From assembly GCF_009828115.1 (NCBI RefSeq), contig NZ_WTYL01000001.1, positions 1,116,001 through 1,180,000 of the forward strand: a stretch of 64,000 bases of DNA, read 5' to 3'. Position numbers and translations under genes: made by a program. Source of the DNA: Allopontixanthobacter sediminis. Its GTDB lineage: Bacteria; Pseudomonadota; Alphaproteobacteria; Sphingomonadales; Sphingomonadaceae. This document shows, piece after piece, positions 1 to 8,821 of this stretch (its first letter is position 1; each line of letters begins with the position of its first letter). The notes below the pieces were generated by a model. The model did no database searches, was not told the DNA's origin, and saw only the letters and a list, made by a program, of their open reading frames with translations.

Positions 1-1002
1 CAGGCCGGTGTTCGCCGGGTCGAAGGGCGCGTGGTGGAGGTTCTTCAGCATCCCGAAAGCGGCTTTGTCACTGGATTGAAGCTGGATGACCAAACGGAAG
101 TAGAAGGTGAATTGTTCATCGACTGCTCCGGCTTCCGTTCGCTGCTCCTGGGCCAGACACTGGGCGTCCCGTTCAATGATTGGTCACGCTGGTTGCCGTG
201 CGACAGCGCGGTCGCGATCCCGTGCGAACTTGGCGGGGCGAACGAACCGCTGACTCGTTCCACCGCGCGCTCGGCGGGCTGGCAGTGGCGCATTCCGCTG
301 CAACATCGCATCGGCAACGGGCATGTGTTTTCCTCGGCGCATATGGACGGCGAAGCGGCGACCGACATGTTGCTTGCCAACCTTGACGGCAAGCCGCTGG
401 CGGAACCGAACCGTCTCAGTTTCACTGCGGGCCACCGGGCTCGGGCATGGGAAAAAAACGTAGTAGCGCTGGGGCTTGCCGGCGGCTTCCTGGAACCGCT
501 CGAATCGACTTCGATACATCTCGTCCAATCCGGCATCGCCCGCTTGTTATCCTTGTTTCCCGACAGCGGTTTCAGCGAGGTTGAAATCGGGCGTTACAAC
601 GACGAGACCGAGCGGGAATATGTCGACATCCGCGACTTCCTGTTGCTTCACTACTCGGCGACCGAGCGCGACGATTCCGAATTCTGGCGCTATTGCCGTA
701 ACCTCGAACCGACCGACGGACTGGCCGAAAAGATCGAAATGTTTCGGAGTTCCGGGCGGATATTCCGGGAACATAACGAGCTTTTCACGGAGGCCAGCTG
801 GCTTTCGGTAATGCTCAGTCAGGGGATCAGCCCGCAGCGGTATCATCCTGCGGCCAGATTGCTCGACGACGCGGAGACGCTCGCCCGCCTCGGCAATATT
901 CGCGGGGCAATTCGCAACACTGCCGACCAGCTGCCTTCCCAGTCCGACTTCCTGAGCGAGCGCGGCGGAACGATTGCCGCCAGCGAACGGCTGACCGCGT
1001 GA
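1..1002 (+). CDS. Flavin-dependent (tryptophan-type) halogenase, 5' truncated by window edge
   Basis: C-terminal two thirds of a flavin-dependent halogenase-like protein; the reading frame is open to base 1, so the start and the N-terminal FAD GGGxxG motif lie outside the window. Visible family marks are an FIDCSGFRSLLLGQ-like segment, the halogenase signature WQWRIP and the PLESTSI segment carrying the Glu-Ser pair thought to help position halide. Members of this clade in Caulobacter, Xanthomonas and sphingomonads lie beside TonB receptors and carbohydrate genes, and their natural substrates are unknown, so 'tryptophan' should be read as a family label only. It is followed with a GTGA overlap by the cupin gene, suggesting a translational pair. 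A paralogue lies at 3466-4989 on the other strand. Confidence 0.88.
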   Translation, partial: QAGVRRVEGRVVEVLQHPESGFVTGLKLDDQTEVEGELFIDCSGFRSLLLGQTLGVPFNDWSRWLPCDSAVAIPCELGGANEPLTRSTARSAGWQWRIPLQHRIGNGHVFSSAHMDGEAATDMLLANLDGKPLAEPNRLSFTAGHRARAWEKNVVALGLAGGFLEPLESTSIHLVQSGIARLLSLFPDSGFSEVEIGRYNDETEREYVDIRDFLLLHYSATERDDSEFWRYCRNLEPTDGLAEKIEMFRSSGRIFREHNELFTEASWLSVMLSQGISPQRYHPAARLLDDAETLARLGNIRGAIRNTADQLPSQSDFLSERGGTIAASERLTA

Positions 1003-2015
1003 CTGACCGAGCCGCGCCCAACACAATTCCCGATGCCGATGCCGCGATTGATGCCGCGAGCTTTGCAGAGATCCGGCGAAACGTCCGCCCGGTAATAATG
1101 CGGCAGTTGGTCGGTGACTGGCCGGCCGTGGAAGCGGGGCGGCAGGGTGATGCGTCGATCGTGCGCTACCTCGGCGAGATCGGTAGCGCGCGGCCGGTAT
1201 CCGCGATTGCAGCATCGCCCGGTGAAGGCGGACGTTTCTTCTACACGCCCGACCTTACCGGCCTCAATTTTGTCAGCGGACAGGGCCGGCTGGAAATGTT
1301 TCTCGAAGATTTGCTGCGCGCCGCCGAAGTATCGGACCCACCGGCCATGGCGGTGCAATCCGAAGACATCGCCAGTCTGCTGCCACGGTTCGCCGACGAA
1401 AACCGGCTCGCGATCCTGCCGCAAGTCGCACCAAAGATCTGGATCGGTAACCGCATTCGCGTCGCCCCGCATTACGACGGGAAGGAGAACGTCGCCTGCT
1501 GCGTGGCGGGGCGGCGCCGCTTCACGCTATTTCCGCCCGATCAGATCGGGAATCTCTACCCCGGACCGTTTGAACTGACCCCGGCGGGCACTCCGGTGAG
1601 CATGGTCGACTTAGCCGAACCTGACGAGGAAGCGCACCCGCGATTTGCCGAGGCCTGGCGTCATGCGGCACAGGCCACGCTGGATCCGGGCGATGCAATT
1701 TATATCCCCTATGGTTGGTGGCACGGCGTCGAATCGCTTGAACCGGTCAGCATCCTGGTCAATTACTGGTGGACGCAGGACGTACCTGATGGCCTGACCA
1801 GCCCCTATGTCGGTCTGCTTCACGCATTGCTCACGTTCAAGCACCTCCCGCCGGAACAGCGCGACGTGTGGCGCGAGATGGTGAATTACTACGTGTTCGA
1901 ACAGCAGGGCGATCCCGCTGCGCATCTCCCCGATCATGCCAAGGGGGTCCTCGGTCCGCCTTCTCCGGCGCTGTTCGCACAAATGCACGAGATGATCCGT
2001 CAGTTGATGCGCTGA
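999..2015 (+). CDS. Cupin-like (cupin_8/JmjC-type) domain protein
   Basis: 338-residue protein with a JmjC-like cupin fold, typical of putative Fe(II)/2-oxoglutarate hydroxylases. Probable metal ligands are His158 and Asp160 (PHYDGKEN) and His242 (GWWHGVES), in the HxD...H arrangement. No signal peptide is seen, so it is likely cytoplasmic. It starts with GTG overlapping the halogenase stop (GTGA), so the two are probably co-translated; the halogenase-cupin pairing is recurrent in alphaproteobacterial carbohydrate loci. Its 3' end overlaps the oppositely oriented gene ending at 2000 by 16 bp. The substrate is not deducible. Confidence 0.8.
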   Translation: MTDRAAPNTIPDADAAIDAASFAEIRRNVRPVIMRQLVGDWPAVEAGRQGDASIVRYLGEIGSARPVSAIAASPGEGGRFFYTPDLTGLNFVSGQGRLEMFLEDLLRAAEVSDPPAMAVQSEDIASLLPRFADENRLAILPQVAPKIWIGNRIRVAPHYDGKENVACCVAGRRRFTLFPPDQIGNLYPGPFELTPAGTPVSMVDLAEPDEEAHPRFAEAWRHAAQATLDPGDAIYIPYGWWHGVESLEPVSILVNYWWTQDVPDGLTSPYVGLLHALLTFKHLPPEQRDVWREMVNYYVFEQQGDPAAHLPDHAKGVLGPPSPALFAQMHEMIRQLMR

Positions 2016-3469
2016 GCCTGTAGCGCCGAGGCGAGCCATTGCTCGTAAGGCGGCGCGAACTGGAGCGCATGCTCGGCACGGGCAGCAAAGTCGGCCCGGG
2101 CGGCTTCCTGTGATCCGCCGCCGCCTGCGCGCGATGCAGGCGGTGAGCCCGGCGCAAATCCGAGCGCAACCAGCAGCGCAAATTGTTCCTGCGGAGCGAG
2201 CGGGCTTTCCTCCCGAAACGGGATCCGGCCGCGGCGAATGAACTGGTCGAGCACCTGTTCCAAGCTGTTCGGAAGCGGGAGGTCGCCGAACACCCGCTTT
2301 GCGCCCGCGGCGGCGAAATGCATTGCGAGCACCTCGTGCAACCCTTCCATCATCAGCACCGAGCGGCGGTTGTATTCGGCACGCTCGAGCGGTTCGATCT
2401 CTCGTCCGGGAAGCATTTCCAGCAGCAGGGCGAGTTGCCGGTGCGCTAGATCGAGGTGATAAGGGCCAAGCGGTTCGAACCGCGCAGCCGCATCACCGAT
2501 CGCGACGACATTGCCGAGCCACGGCGCGGCAACCCGCCCCGGAGCTAGCGAAACAAGCGCGGCAGCAGGCGCGCCGAGCGCCGCTAGGGCAGTATTGCGG
2601 TCGGTATTCGCCCCGACCCCGAGCATCCTCTGCATGCCGTCGCGGCCGTAAACTTCGCTCATCCACCCTGCACCAACCACGCTGAAGCGGTCGGCGAGCG
2701 AAATTACGGGCGAGCCGGGCCGGGAAAGGAATATCTGCCGTGTCGGCAGCGTCGCAGACCAGTCGGTCATTGCGAATTTGGGATGCGAAGCCAGCAGGCT
2801 GGCGGCAGGACCACTGCAATCGATGAACAGATCGCCCTCTATCCGGCCCTGTCCAGTGATCCGGACCGCCGAGAAAGTATTTACCTCACCGGGTTCCACC
2901 GCGTCAATTTCGCCCTCGACATACTGCACTTTCAATGCCTGCGCGTGTTCGATCAACAGGGCACGGTAGGCTATCGGGTTCCAGCGCAGCGCGAAATCGA
3001 CATTCGAAATCGGGGTCGGCTGGTCTTGCGGCGGTGGGGCGAAGCGCTCCGCGTCGGCCAATACTTCTGCGATCGACCCGGCGCTGCGCGGACCCGCAGT
3101 ATGGCGCTGTCCGCCGCCCCATTCCCGCGCGAACGCCGTCTTGAGGGCCGGATCAAGCGATTCGCCGAAGGATAAGACCCCGTCCTGCCCGCCTTCGCCC
3201 CAACCGGTATAGCGCGTGACCAGTCGGTGGCTGCCCCCAGCCCGGCGGACGATGTCCTGTTCCCCGATCCCCAAACGATCATGCAGTTTGTTCGTCATCG
3301 GCAGCGCACCGGGCGACCAGTCGGCGAAGGATGCAGGCGACGGCATCTGCCCGACTACAATCACCTCGCACAATGGCAAAGCGCGGCGCATCGCGATGGC
3401 GGCGAGCACCCCTACTTGTCCGCCGCCGACAATGACGATCCGGCGTAGCGGTTCACGTGGCTCGGTCAT
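2000..3469 (-). CDS. Halogenase-like FAD protein lacking catalytic residues
   Basis: 489-residue member of the tryptophan-halogenase superfamily. The N-terminal dinucleotide motif IVGGGQVGVLAA is intact, as is an FIDCSG segment and a late flavin-binding stretch (AIGDAAARFEPLGPYHLDL). However the family WxWxIP motif is missing, no ATFK segment with the catalytic lysine is visible, and the position of the Glu-Ser-Thr of true halogenases reads PLGPYHL. It is therefore likely to bind FAD but unlikely to halogenate by the known lysine mechanism. It starts inside the stop of the upstream halogenase (ATGA overlap at 3466-3469), so it is the third gene of an MFS porter-halogenase-this gene operon. 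It could be an oxidoreductase or a partner subunit. Confidence 0.75.
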   Translation of the reverse strand: MTEPREPLRRIVIVGGGQVGVLAAIAMRRALPLCEVIVVGQMPSPASFADWSPGALPMTNKLHDRLGIGEQDIVRRAGGSHRLVTRYTGWGEGGQDGVLSFGESLDPALKTAFAREWGGGQRHTAGPRSAGSIAEVLADAERFAPPPQDQPTPISNVDFALRWNPIAYRALLIEHAQALKVQYVEGEIDAVEPGEVNTFSAVRITGQGRIEGDLFIDCSGPAASLLASHPKFAMTDWSATLPTRQIFLSRPGSPVISLADRFSVVGAGWMSEVYGRDGMQRMLGVGANTDRNTALAALGAPAAALVSLAPGRVAAPWLGNVVAIGDAAARFEPLGPYHLDLAHRQLALLLEMLPGREIEPLERAEYNRRSVLMMEGLHEVLAMHFAAAGAKRVFGDLPLPNSLEQVLDQFIRRGRIPFREESPLAPQEQFALLVALGFAPGSPPASRAGGGGSQEAARADFAARAEHALQFAPPYEQWLASALQAQRIN

Positions 3470-4989
3470 GCCGCCTGCGCGATGCGGGCCGCCTCCTGGT
3501 TCAGGAATTCGCGGTGCTGCGGCATGGCAGCCACTTCTTGCGCAATCGCCGCGTGCAATTGTTCCGCGGCACGTGACAGGTTCTGCGGGTCGGCCAGTGC
3601 TGGCCGCGGATCATAGCGTTCGGGTAGCAGGCCCTGTCCGACATACACGGCGATCCAGCTGGCATCGTAAAACAAGCCGTCGGAGTATTTCTCGATACGG
3701 CCCGCCCTACGCCACAGTTCCAGCTTGTCGGCCAGGCTGTCGGGCACTTTCATTGTCCGCACATGGTTCCAGAAGTCGGAGTCGTCGCGCGTGGTCGCGT
3801 TGTAATGCAAAATCAGGAAGTCACGGACCCGGTCGTATTCCATGTCGACCAGCCGGTTGAATTCATCCCGGTCGCGCGAATCGATCCCGCCGCCGATGGG
3901 GAACAGTTCGATCAGATAGGTGATCGCCATCTGCGCGAGATAGATCGAAGTGGATTCGAGCGGTTCGAGGAATCCGCTGGCGAGCCCGACGCCAATAACG
4001 TTGTGGCTCCACGACTGCGTGCGGCGGCCGGGCCGGAACCGCAGGATGCGCGGATCGGCGAGCGGTTTGCCTTCGGCGCTGGCACGGATTGTCTCGCACG
4101 CCTCGTCCTCGCTAAGATGCGCGCTGGAAAAGACGTAGCCATTGCCCATCCGGTGCTGCAACGGGATCTGCCACCGCCACCCGGCGGGCATCGCGGTCGC
4201 GGTGGTATAGGGGCGGATATCGTCGGTCGCATGAGCGCAGGGCATTGCGGCAGCGCGATCACACGGCAGCCAATGGGTCCAGTCTTCCCAGCCGGCCCCC
4301 AATTCCTGCCCCAGCAGCAGCGACCGGAAGCCCGAGCAATCGATGAACAGGTCGCCTTCGATGCGCCGTCCATCGTTCAGGCACAGGGCAGTTACGTCCC
4401 CGCTTTCGCTGTCGCGTTCGACCGAGGTCACCAGCCCTTCATGACGTTCGACCCCGATCGAGGTGCCGAATTCGCGCATGAACGGACCGAACAGCGTGGC
4501 GTCGAACTGATAGGCATAGCCATAGGTCGAGCCGAGCGTGTCGTCCTGCGCCGGAGGACGGAACCGGTTGGCAAGCGCCGCAGTGACCGCAAGCGAGTAA
4601 TCGCCAAGCGGGCGAGCAAGGCCCTGCCGCTGCAATTCAAGCCAGTAATGGTGAAATCCCACGCCTTTCAGTTCTTCACCGAAAGATCCGAACGGGTGGA
4701 TGTAACTTTCGCCGATGCGCCCGAAATCGCGGAAATCGATCCCGAGTTTGAAGGTGGCGTGCGTGGCCTTCATGAAGGCGGCTTCGTCGATCCCCAGCTT
4801 CTCGACGAAACTGCGGATGTGGGGCAGCGTTGCTTCCCCCACCCCGACGATGCCGATATCTTCGCTTTCGACCAGTTGGACCTTGGCCAGGCCGGGAAGC
4901 ATCCGGGCAATGCCCGCTGCCGTCATCCAGCCCGCTGTGCCGCCACCGAGGACGACGACACGAACGGGACTGTTGGCTGCGGTATCCAT
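3466..4989 (-). CDS. Flavin-dependent (tryptophan-type) halogenase
   Basis: 507-residue flavin-dependent halogenase with a full set of motifs: GGGTAGW at residues 15-21 for FAD, Lys81 in ATFKLGI (the lysine that handles hypohalous acid in PrnA-type enzymes), WRWQIP at 271-276, and PLESTSI at 343-349 with the Glu-Ser pair. I chose the ATG at 4989 because AGGA lies 5 nt upstream; an ATG two codons earlier (4995) is possible. A longer reading frame to 5082 would overlap the porter gene and has no family-like sequence. It follows the MFS porter by about 50 bp and overlaps the next gene by ATGA. The substrate is unknown; linkage to sugar transport argues against a dedicated secondary-metabolite role. 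Confidence 0.9.
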   Translation of the reverse strand: MDTAANSPVRVVVLGGGTAGWMTAAGIARMLPGLAKVQLVESEDIGIVGVGEATLPHIRSFVEKLGIDEAAFMKATHATFKLGIDFRDFGRIGESYIHPFGSFGEELKGVGFHHYWLELQRQGLARPLGDYSLAVTAALANRFRPPAQDDTLGSTYGYAYQFDATLFGPFMREFGTSIGVERHEGLVTSVERDSESGDVTALCLNDGRRIEGDLFIDCSGFRSLLLGQELGAGWEDWTHWLPCDRAAAMPCAHATDDIRPYTTATAMPAGWRWQIPLQHRMGNGYVFSSAHLSEDEACETIRASAEGKPLADPRILRFRPGRRTQSWSHNVIGVGLASGFLEPLESTSIYLAQMAITYLIELFPIGGGIDSRDRDEFNRLVDMEYDRVRDFLILHYNATTRDDSDFWNHVRTMKVPDSLADKLELWRRAGRIEKYSDGLFYDASWIAVYVGQGLLPERYDPRPALADPQNLSRAAEQLHAAIAQEVAAMPQHREFLNQEAARIAQAA

Positions 4990-5038
4990 ATTCATCCTGC
5001 TAATGCGGCAGGGCCGGCGCGGCCAGCCCTGCCCTGCA

Positions 5039-6457
5039 TCAGCCGACCATTTCCTCCAGTTCCTTGCCCTTGGTTTCGACAATGAAACGCTGGACCAGGA
5101 AGAAGCTGATCACGGCGCAGACAGCGTAGAAGCTGTAGCTGGCCGCGAGCCCGATGCCCGCCGCCATCAGCGGGAAGGTCTGGGCGATCAGGTAGTTCGC
5201 GAACCACTGGAAGAAGCCCGCCACTGCCAGCGCCGAACCGCGGATCTGGTTGGGGAACATTTCCGCCAGCATGACCCACATCACCGGCCCCCAGCTCACG
5301 TTGAAGAAGATGACGTAAAGGTTCGCCGCGACCACCGCGAGGGTGCCGAGACCGGCCGACAAGGTCAGGTTACCTTCGGCGTCGAGACCTCCCTGGCTGA
5401 AAGCATAGACCATCACGAACAGCGTCACCGCCATCCCGGCGGAACCGATCAGCAGCAGCGGCTTGCGTCCGATCTTGTCGATCAGCACGATGGTCACGAA
5501 ACAGGCCGCGATCGAAACCGCCCCCGAAACGATGTTGATCAGCAGTGCATCACCTTCGGTGAACCCGGCCAACTGCCACAGGGTAGCGCCGTAATAGAAA
5601 ATGACGTTGATCCCGACGAGTTGCTGGAACACCGCCAGCATGATGCCGACCCAGACGATCGGGCGGACGCCGAGGAAGCCCTTGGTGCCTTCTGGTGCCA
5701 GAACATCGCGCAGGCGCGGCCGGTGATCGACCGAGAAACTGGCACGGATTTCTTCGAGTTTGATCTTGGATTGCCGCTCGCCGAAAAGGCGGGTGAGAAC
5801 GCCGGCAGCCTCGTCATTGCGGCCACGCGAAACCAGATAGCGCGGGCTTTCCGGAATGAAGAACAGGGCAACCAGGAAAATCGCCGCTGGCAGCGCCTGC
5901 ATCAGGTACATCCAGCGCCATGCCTGGATTCCGCCCCAGAGGGGGTTGGTCGATTCGCCAGCCACCGCGGCAAGGACATAGTTGACGAGGAAGGCCAGCG
6001 TCAGGCCGGTAATGATCATGATTTGCTGAACCGTCGTCATTCGTCCGCGGATGTGCGCAGGTGCGACCTCGGCGATATAGGCGGGCGAAAGCACACTCGC
6101 CGCGCCAACCGCGATGCCGCCGGTCAGGCGTGCAAGCACGAAGATCGTATGATCCGCGGTCAATCCCTGGACCAGCGCACCGACCAGAAACAGCACCGCC
6201 GCGATCCGCATCACGTTACGACGCCCCATCTTGTCGGCCAGCGTACCAGCGAAGAACGCGCCGATGAAGCAGCCGATGAGCAACGAACCCACCGTGAAGC
6301 CAAGTCCGCCCTCGCTCAGGGCAAACGCTGCCTTGAGCCCCGGCTGCGTGCCATTCACGGCTCCGCTGTCATATCCGAATAACAATCCGCCAATCGTGGC
6401 AACGGCCACGATTGCAGAGATTAGCGCCATATTCTGGTCGCCACGCGTGTTTTCCAA
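5039..6457 (-). CDS. MFS sugar porter (sugar:H+ symporter family)
   Basis: About 472-residue, 12-helix major facilitator of the sugar porter subfamily, expected in the inner membrane. Signatures include GGLLFGYDSGAVNG in helix 1, ADKMGRR in the loop after helix 2, PESPRYL after helix 6 and the RGSALAV segment late in the protein. The start is most likely TTG at 6457, which has a strong GGGGAGAGGGAA ribosome site just upstream; ATG at 6430 is the alternative. It heads the operon with two halogenase-family genes. The divergent neighbour is an alpha-ketoglutarate-semialdehyde dehydrogenase with a LacI-type palindrome between them, so the cargo is plausibly a pentose or sugar acid; the exact sugar is not readable. 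Confidence 0.9.
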   Translation of the reverse strand: MENTRGDQNMALISAIVAVATIGGLLFGYDSGAVNGTQPGLKAAFALSEGGLGFTVGSLLIGCFIGAFFAGTLADKMGRRNVMRIAAVLFLVGALVQGLTADHTIFVLARLTGGIAVGAASVLSPAYIAEVAPAHIRGRMTTVQQIMIITGLTLAFLVNYVLAAVAGESTNPLWGGIQAWRWMYLMQALPAAIFLVALFFIPESPRYLVSRGRNDEAAGVLTRLFGERQSKIKLEEIRASFSVDHRPRLRDVLAPEGTKGFLGVRPIVWVGIMLAVFQQLVGINVIFYYGATLWQLAGFTEGDALLINIVSGAVSIAACFVTIVLIDKIGRKPLLLIGSAGMAVTLFVMVYAFSQGGLDAEGNLTLSAGLGTLAVVAANLYVIFFNVSWGPVMWVMLAEMFPNQIRGSALAVAGFFQWFANYLIAQTFPLMAAGIGLAASYSFYAVCAVISFFLVQRFIVETKGKELEEMVG

Positions 6458-6478
6458 ATTCCCTCTCCCCGGCTGCAC

Positions 6479-6513
6479 TGTTGCAACAACAGCCAATTAT
6501 GTTAGCGCTACCT
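6479..6513. promoter_or_regulatory. Divergent regulatory region with LacI-type operator
   Basis: Two palindromes lie between the divergent sugar porter and dehydrogenase genes. TGTTAGCGCTACCT at 6500-6513 contains the perfect 8-bp palindrome TAGCGCTA (6503-6510) and closely resembles operators of LacI-family sugar regulators, such as the XylR operator of Caulobacter. A CATAAT -10-like hexamer for the leftward operon abuts it (6496-6501). A second perfect 10-bp palindrome, TGTTGCAACA, is at 6479-6488 near the porter ribosome site. No regulator gene is in the window. Confidence 0.6.
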
Positions 6514-6583
6514 TTGACGGAAATTTGCGCGAAGGCAAGCAGCCTTTTCGCGCCATCAACAATCAAGCTGAAGGGAACTCTAC

Positions 6584-8146
6584 ATGCTTCATGGCAAAAA
6601 TCTGATCGCCGGGGACTGGCGCACCGGCACTGGCGAATTCCGCGCACACGACGCAGCCAGCGGCAACACGATCGAACCCTCGTTCCAGGAGGCATCCGCA
6701 AAGGATGTCGCCGACGCCTGCGCCGCGGCTGCCGAAGCGCAGCGGGTATTCGGGAATTTGCCGCGCAAAGATCGTGCAGCATTTCTGCGCAGCATAGCGG
6801 ACAAGATCGATGCCCTCGGCAGCGAATTGACCGAGCGTGCGATGAGCGAGAGCGGCTTGCCGGAAGCTCGCCTCAACGGCGAGCGAGGCCGCACGGTGGG
6901 CCAGTTGAGACTGTTCGCCGCCGAGGTCGAGAACGGCGCTTGGCAGGCCCTCAGGATCGATCATGCCGATCCTTCGAAGACTCCGCCCAAGCCGGACCTC
7001 CGCCTGCGCAAGATCCCGCTTGGCCCGGTTGCGGTGTTCGGGGCGAGCAACTTCCCCCTCGCTTTCTCGGTGGCAGGCGGCGACACCGCATCGGCGCTTG
7101 CAGCGGGTTGCTGCGTCGTCGTGAAGGGGCATCCCGCCCATCCCGGCACATCGGAAATGGTCGCGACCGCAATCGCCGAGGCGGTGGCGGAATGCGGCCT
7201 TCCCGCCGGCGTATTCTCGCTCCTCAACGGTACCGGCTACGGACTCGGGGAAGCCTTAGTCAAGGATCCGCGAATCGCTGCGGTCGGGTTCACGGGATCA
7301 CGCGCGGGCGGACTCGCGCTGCTGGAATATGCCGCGGCGCGTGCGGTGCCGATCCCGGTCTATGCCGAGATGAGCAGCATCAACCCGGTCGTACTGATGC
7401 CTGCCCGCATGGAAAGCGCTGCCGAAGAACTGGCGAAAGCCTATGTCGGCTCGCTCTCGCTGGGTGCTGGCCAGTTCTGCACCAACCCCGGGATCGTTCT
7501 CGCAGTTGCGGGCGGCGCGCTCGAACGATTTGTCGCTGCGGCCGCCGATGCGCTCACCCAGGTACCCGCCCAGACCATGCTGACCAGCAGCATCCACGGG
7601 GCCTATGACAAGGGCGTGCAAACCTTGAGCCAGCAGGCCGGTGCACAGCTTGTAGGAGAAGGCGCCGAGGGTTCAGGTCCCTGCGGCCGGGCCGTGGTAT
7701 ACACCGTATCGGCCGAGGCATTTCGCAAGAACCCCGCCTTCGAACAGGAAGTCTTCGGCCCCAGCTCGATCATAGTAAGTTGCGCCAGTCTGGCCGAACT
7801 TGCCGAAATCCTCGAGGCGATGGAGGGACAGCTGACCACGACGCTCCATATGGAACCCGCCGATTATCCGGAAGCTGCCAAGCTCCTTCCGATCCTCGAG
7901 GAGCGTTCCGGAAGGGTGATCGCGAATGCGTGGCCGACAGGCGTCGATGTGACCCATGCAATGGTCCACGGCGGCCCCTTCCCCGCCACGTCCGACGGTC
8001 GCAGCACCTCCGTCGGAACACTCGCGATCGACCGCTTCCTGCGCCCGGTTTCCTATCAGGACATGCCGGAAGCGTTGCTGCCGGATTCGCTGTCGGACGA
8101 AAGCGCCTCCGTGCTGCGCCGCATCGACGGAACGTTCGTGGTTTAG
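6584..8146 (+). CDS. Alpha-ketoglutarate semialdehyde dehydrogenase (2,5-dioxovalerate dehydrogenase)
   Basis: 520-residue aldehyde dehydrogenase of the NADP-dependent KGSADH type. It converts 2,5-dioxopentanoate to 2-oxoglutarate, the final step of the Weimberg (xylose, arabinose) and hexarate/hydroxyproline routes. Active-site residues are Cys299 (GAGQFCTN), Glu262 (YAEMSSINP), Asn156 (GASNFPL) and Lys181. The start ATG has AAGGGAA 7 nt upstream. It is transcribed divergently from the sugar porter across a LacI-type operator, which supports a sugar-derived substrate. The first pathway enzymes are not in the window, so the incoming sugar is an inference. No odd features. Confidence 0.88.
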   Translation: MLHGKNLIAGDWRTGTGEFRAHDAASGNTIEPSFQEASAKDVADACAAAAEAQRVFGNLPRKDRAAFLRSIADKIDALGSELTERAMSESGLPEARLNGERGRTVGQLRLFAAEVENGAWQALRIDHADPSKTPPKPDLRLRKIPLGPVAVFGASNFPLAFSVAGGDTASALAAGCCVVVKGHPAHPGTSEMVATAIAEAVAECGLPAGVFSLLNGTGYGLGEALVKDPRIAAVGFTGSRAGGLALLEYAAARAVPIPVYAEMSSINPVVLMPARMESAAEELAKAYVGSLSLGAGQFCTNPGIVLAVAGGALERFVAAAADALTQVPAQTMLTSSIHGAYDKGVQTLSQQAGAQLVGEGAEGSGPCGRAVVYTVSAEAFRKNPAFEQEVFGPSSIIVSCASLAELAEILEAMEGQLTTTLHMEPADYPEAAKLLPILEERSGRVIANAWPTGVDVTHAMVHGGPFPATSDGRSTSVGTLAIDRFLRPVSYQDMPEALLPDSLSDESASVLRRIDGTFVV

Positions 8147-8194
8147 CCCGATATAACCACTTACACGGTGATGCGGGATCAATGATTGCAGAAT

Positions 8195-8821
8195 TTACCC
8201 CGCATCACCCTCGGTCGCTTCCCGAACCAGCGCGGCGAGGATCCGGACCAGCTTGTCCGGGTTTGAATCCGGCTCACGGACAGAACCCATGGTAACAGGG
8301 CGCGAGCGGACCATCGTGCGGCCCGTACCGATGGGAAGGTACTGATTGAAGTCAGTGCTATGGCCGCTCGGCTCATACAATACCGGCAGATCGAGGCCGC
8401 CCTGCTGCAATCCCTCGACGATAAGGCATGGTTCTCTGACCAATCCGATTTGCGGAAGAACTATCCCGTCCGTGACTGTGCTGCGCACTATGAGCCGGCC
8501 ATGGTCCATCAGGGCGATCAGACATTGCTGGGCATCTATCAGGGCAACGGGCTGCTCGACCGTGCAAAACGCACCGTCTTTCCACACCAGGAAACCAGGC
8601 CATTCCTGTACGACGAGATCGTGGAGCGCCTTGTGGATCGGGTTGTCCTGCCCGCCGAAAGCCAGCGTTTCGCCTTCCATGTCGGGGGCGGAAAAGATCG
8701 ATGACGGAACCACGACAGTTACTCGCTCGTAGGTTCGCAGAAGAACGATTGCCGCGATCGCCGTTGAAAGACCGGCTTGCCGGAAAGAAACCCTGTTGGG
8801 TTTCTCGATCTCGGCGATCAA
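8195..8821 (-). CDS. Hypothetical protein with weak N-terminal hydrophobic segment
   Basis: Unrecognised 208-residue protein. The start is probably TTG at 8821, preceded by GGAGAA 6 nt upstream. Codon use resembles the neighbours, with G or C at most third positions. A short hydrophobic run (residues 18-28, STAIAAIVLLR) could be a signal anchor but is short. The rest is mixed alpha/beta in character, with a segment reading EWPGFLVWKDG and no cysteine pair or nucleotide motif. It converges on the dehydrogenase gene and stands alone in its direction. Reading frames on the other strand (8346-8732, 8360-8704) look like mirror frames. Function unknown. Confidence 0.55.
   Translation of the reverse strand: MIAEIEKPNRVSFRQAGLSTAIAAIVLLRTYERVTVVVPSSIFSAPDMEGETLAFGGQDNPIHKALHDLVVQEWPGFLVWKDGAFCTVEQPVALIDAQQCLIALMDHGRLIVRSTVTDGIVLPQIGLVREPCLIVEGLQQGGLDLPVLYEPSGHSTDFNQYLPIGTGRTMVRSRPVTMGSVREPDSNPDKLVRILAALVREATEGDAG

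Noticed and set aside
3763-5085. Long plus-strand reading frame of 440 codons
   Set aside because: It lies entirely antisense to the halogenase gene and its product is low-quality, Arg/Ala/Gly-rich sequence with no family motif; a mirror frame of a GC-rich gene.
4715-6382. 555-codon plus-strand frame
   Set aside because: Antisense to the sugar porter and halogenase; rich in Asp, Arg, Gln and His with no domain signal.
8346-8732. Two plus-strand frames opposite the hypothetical protein
   Set aside because: The minus-strand frame has a better ribosome site and codon use; the plus frames are mirror phases.
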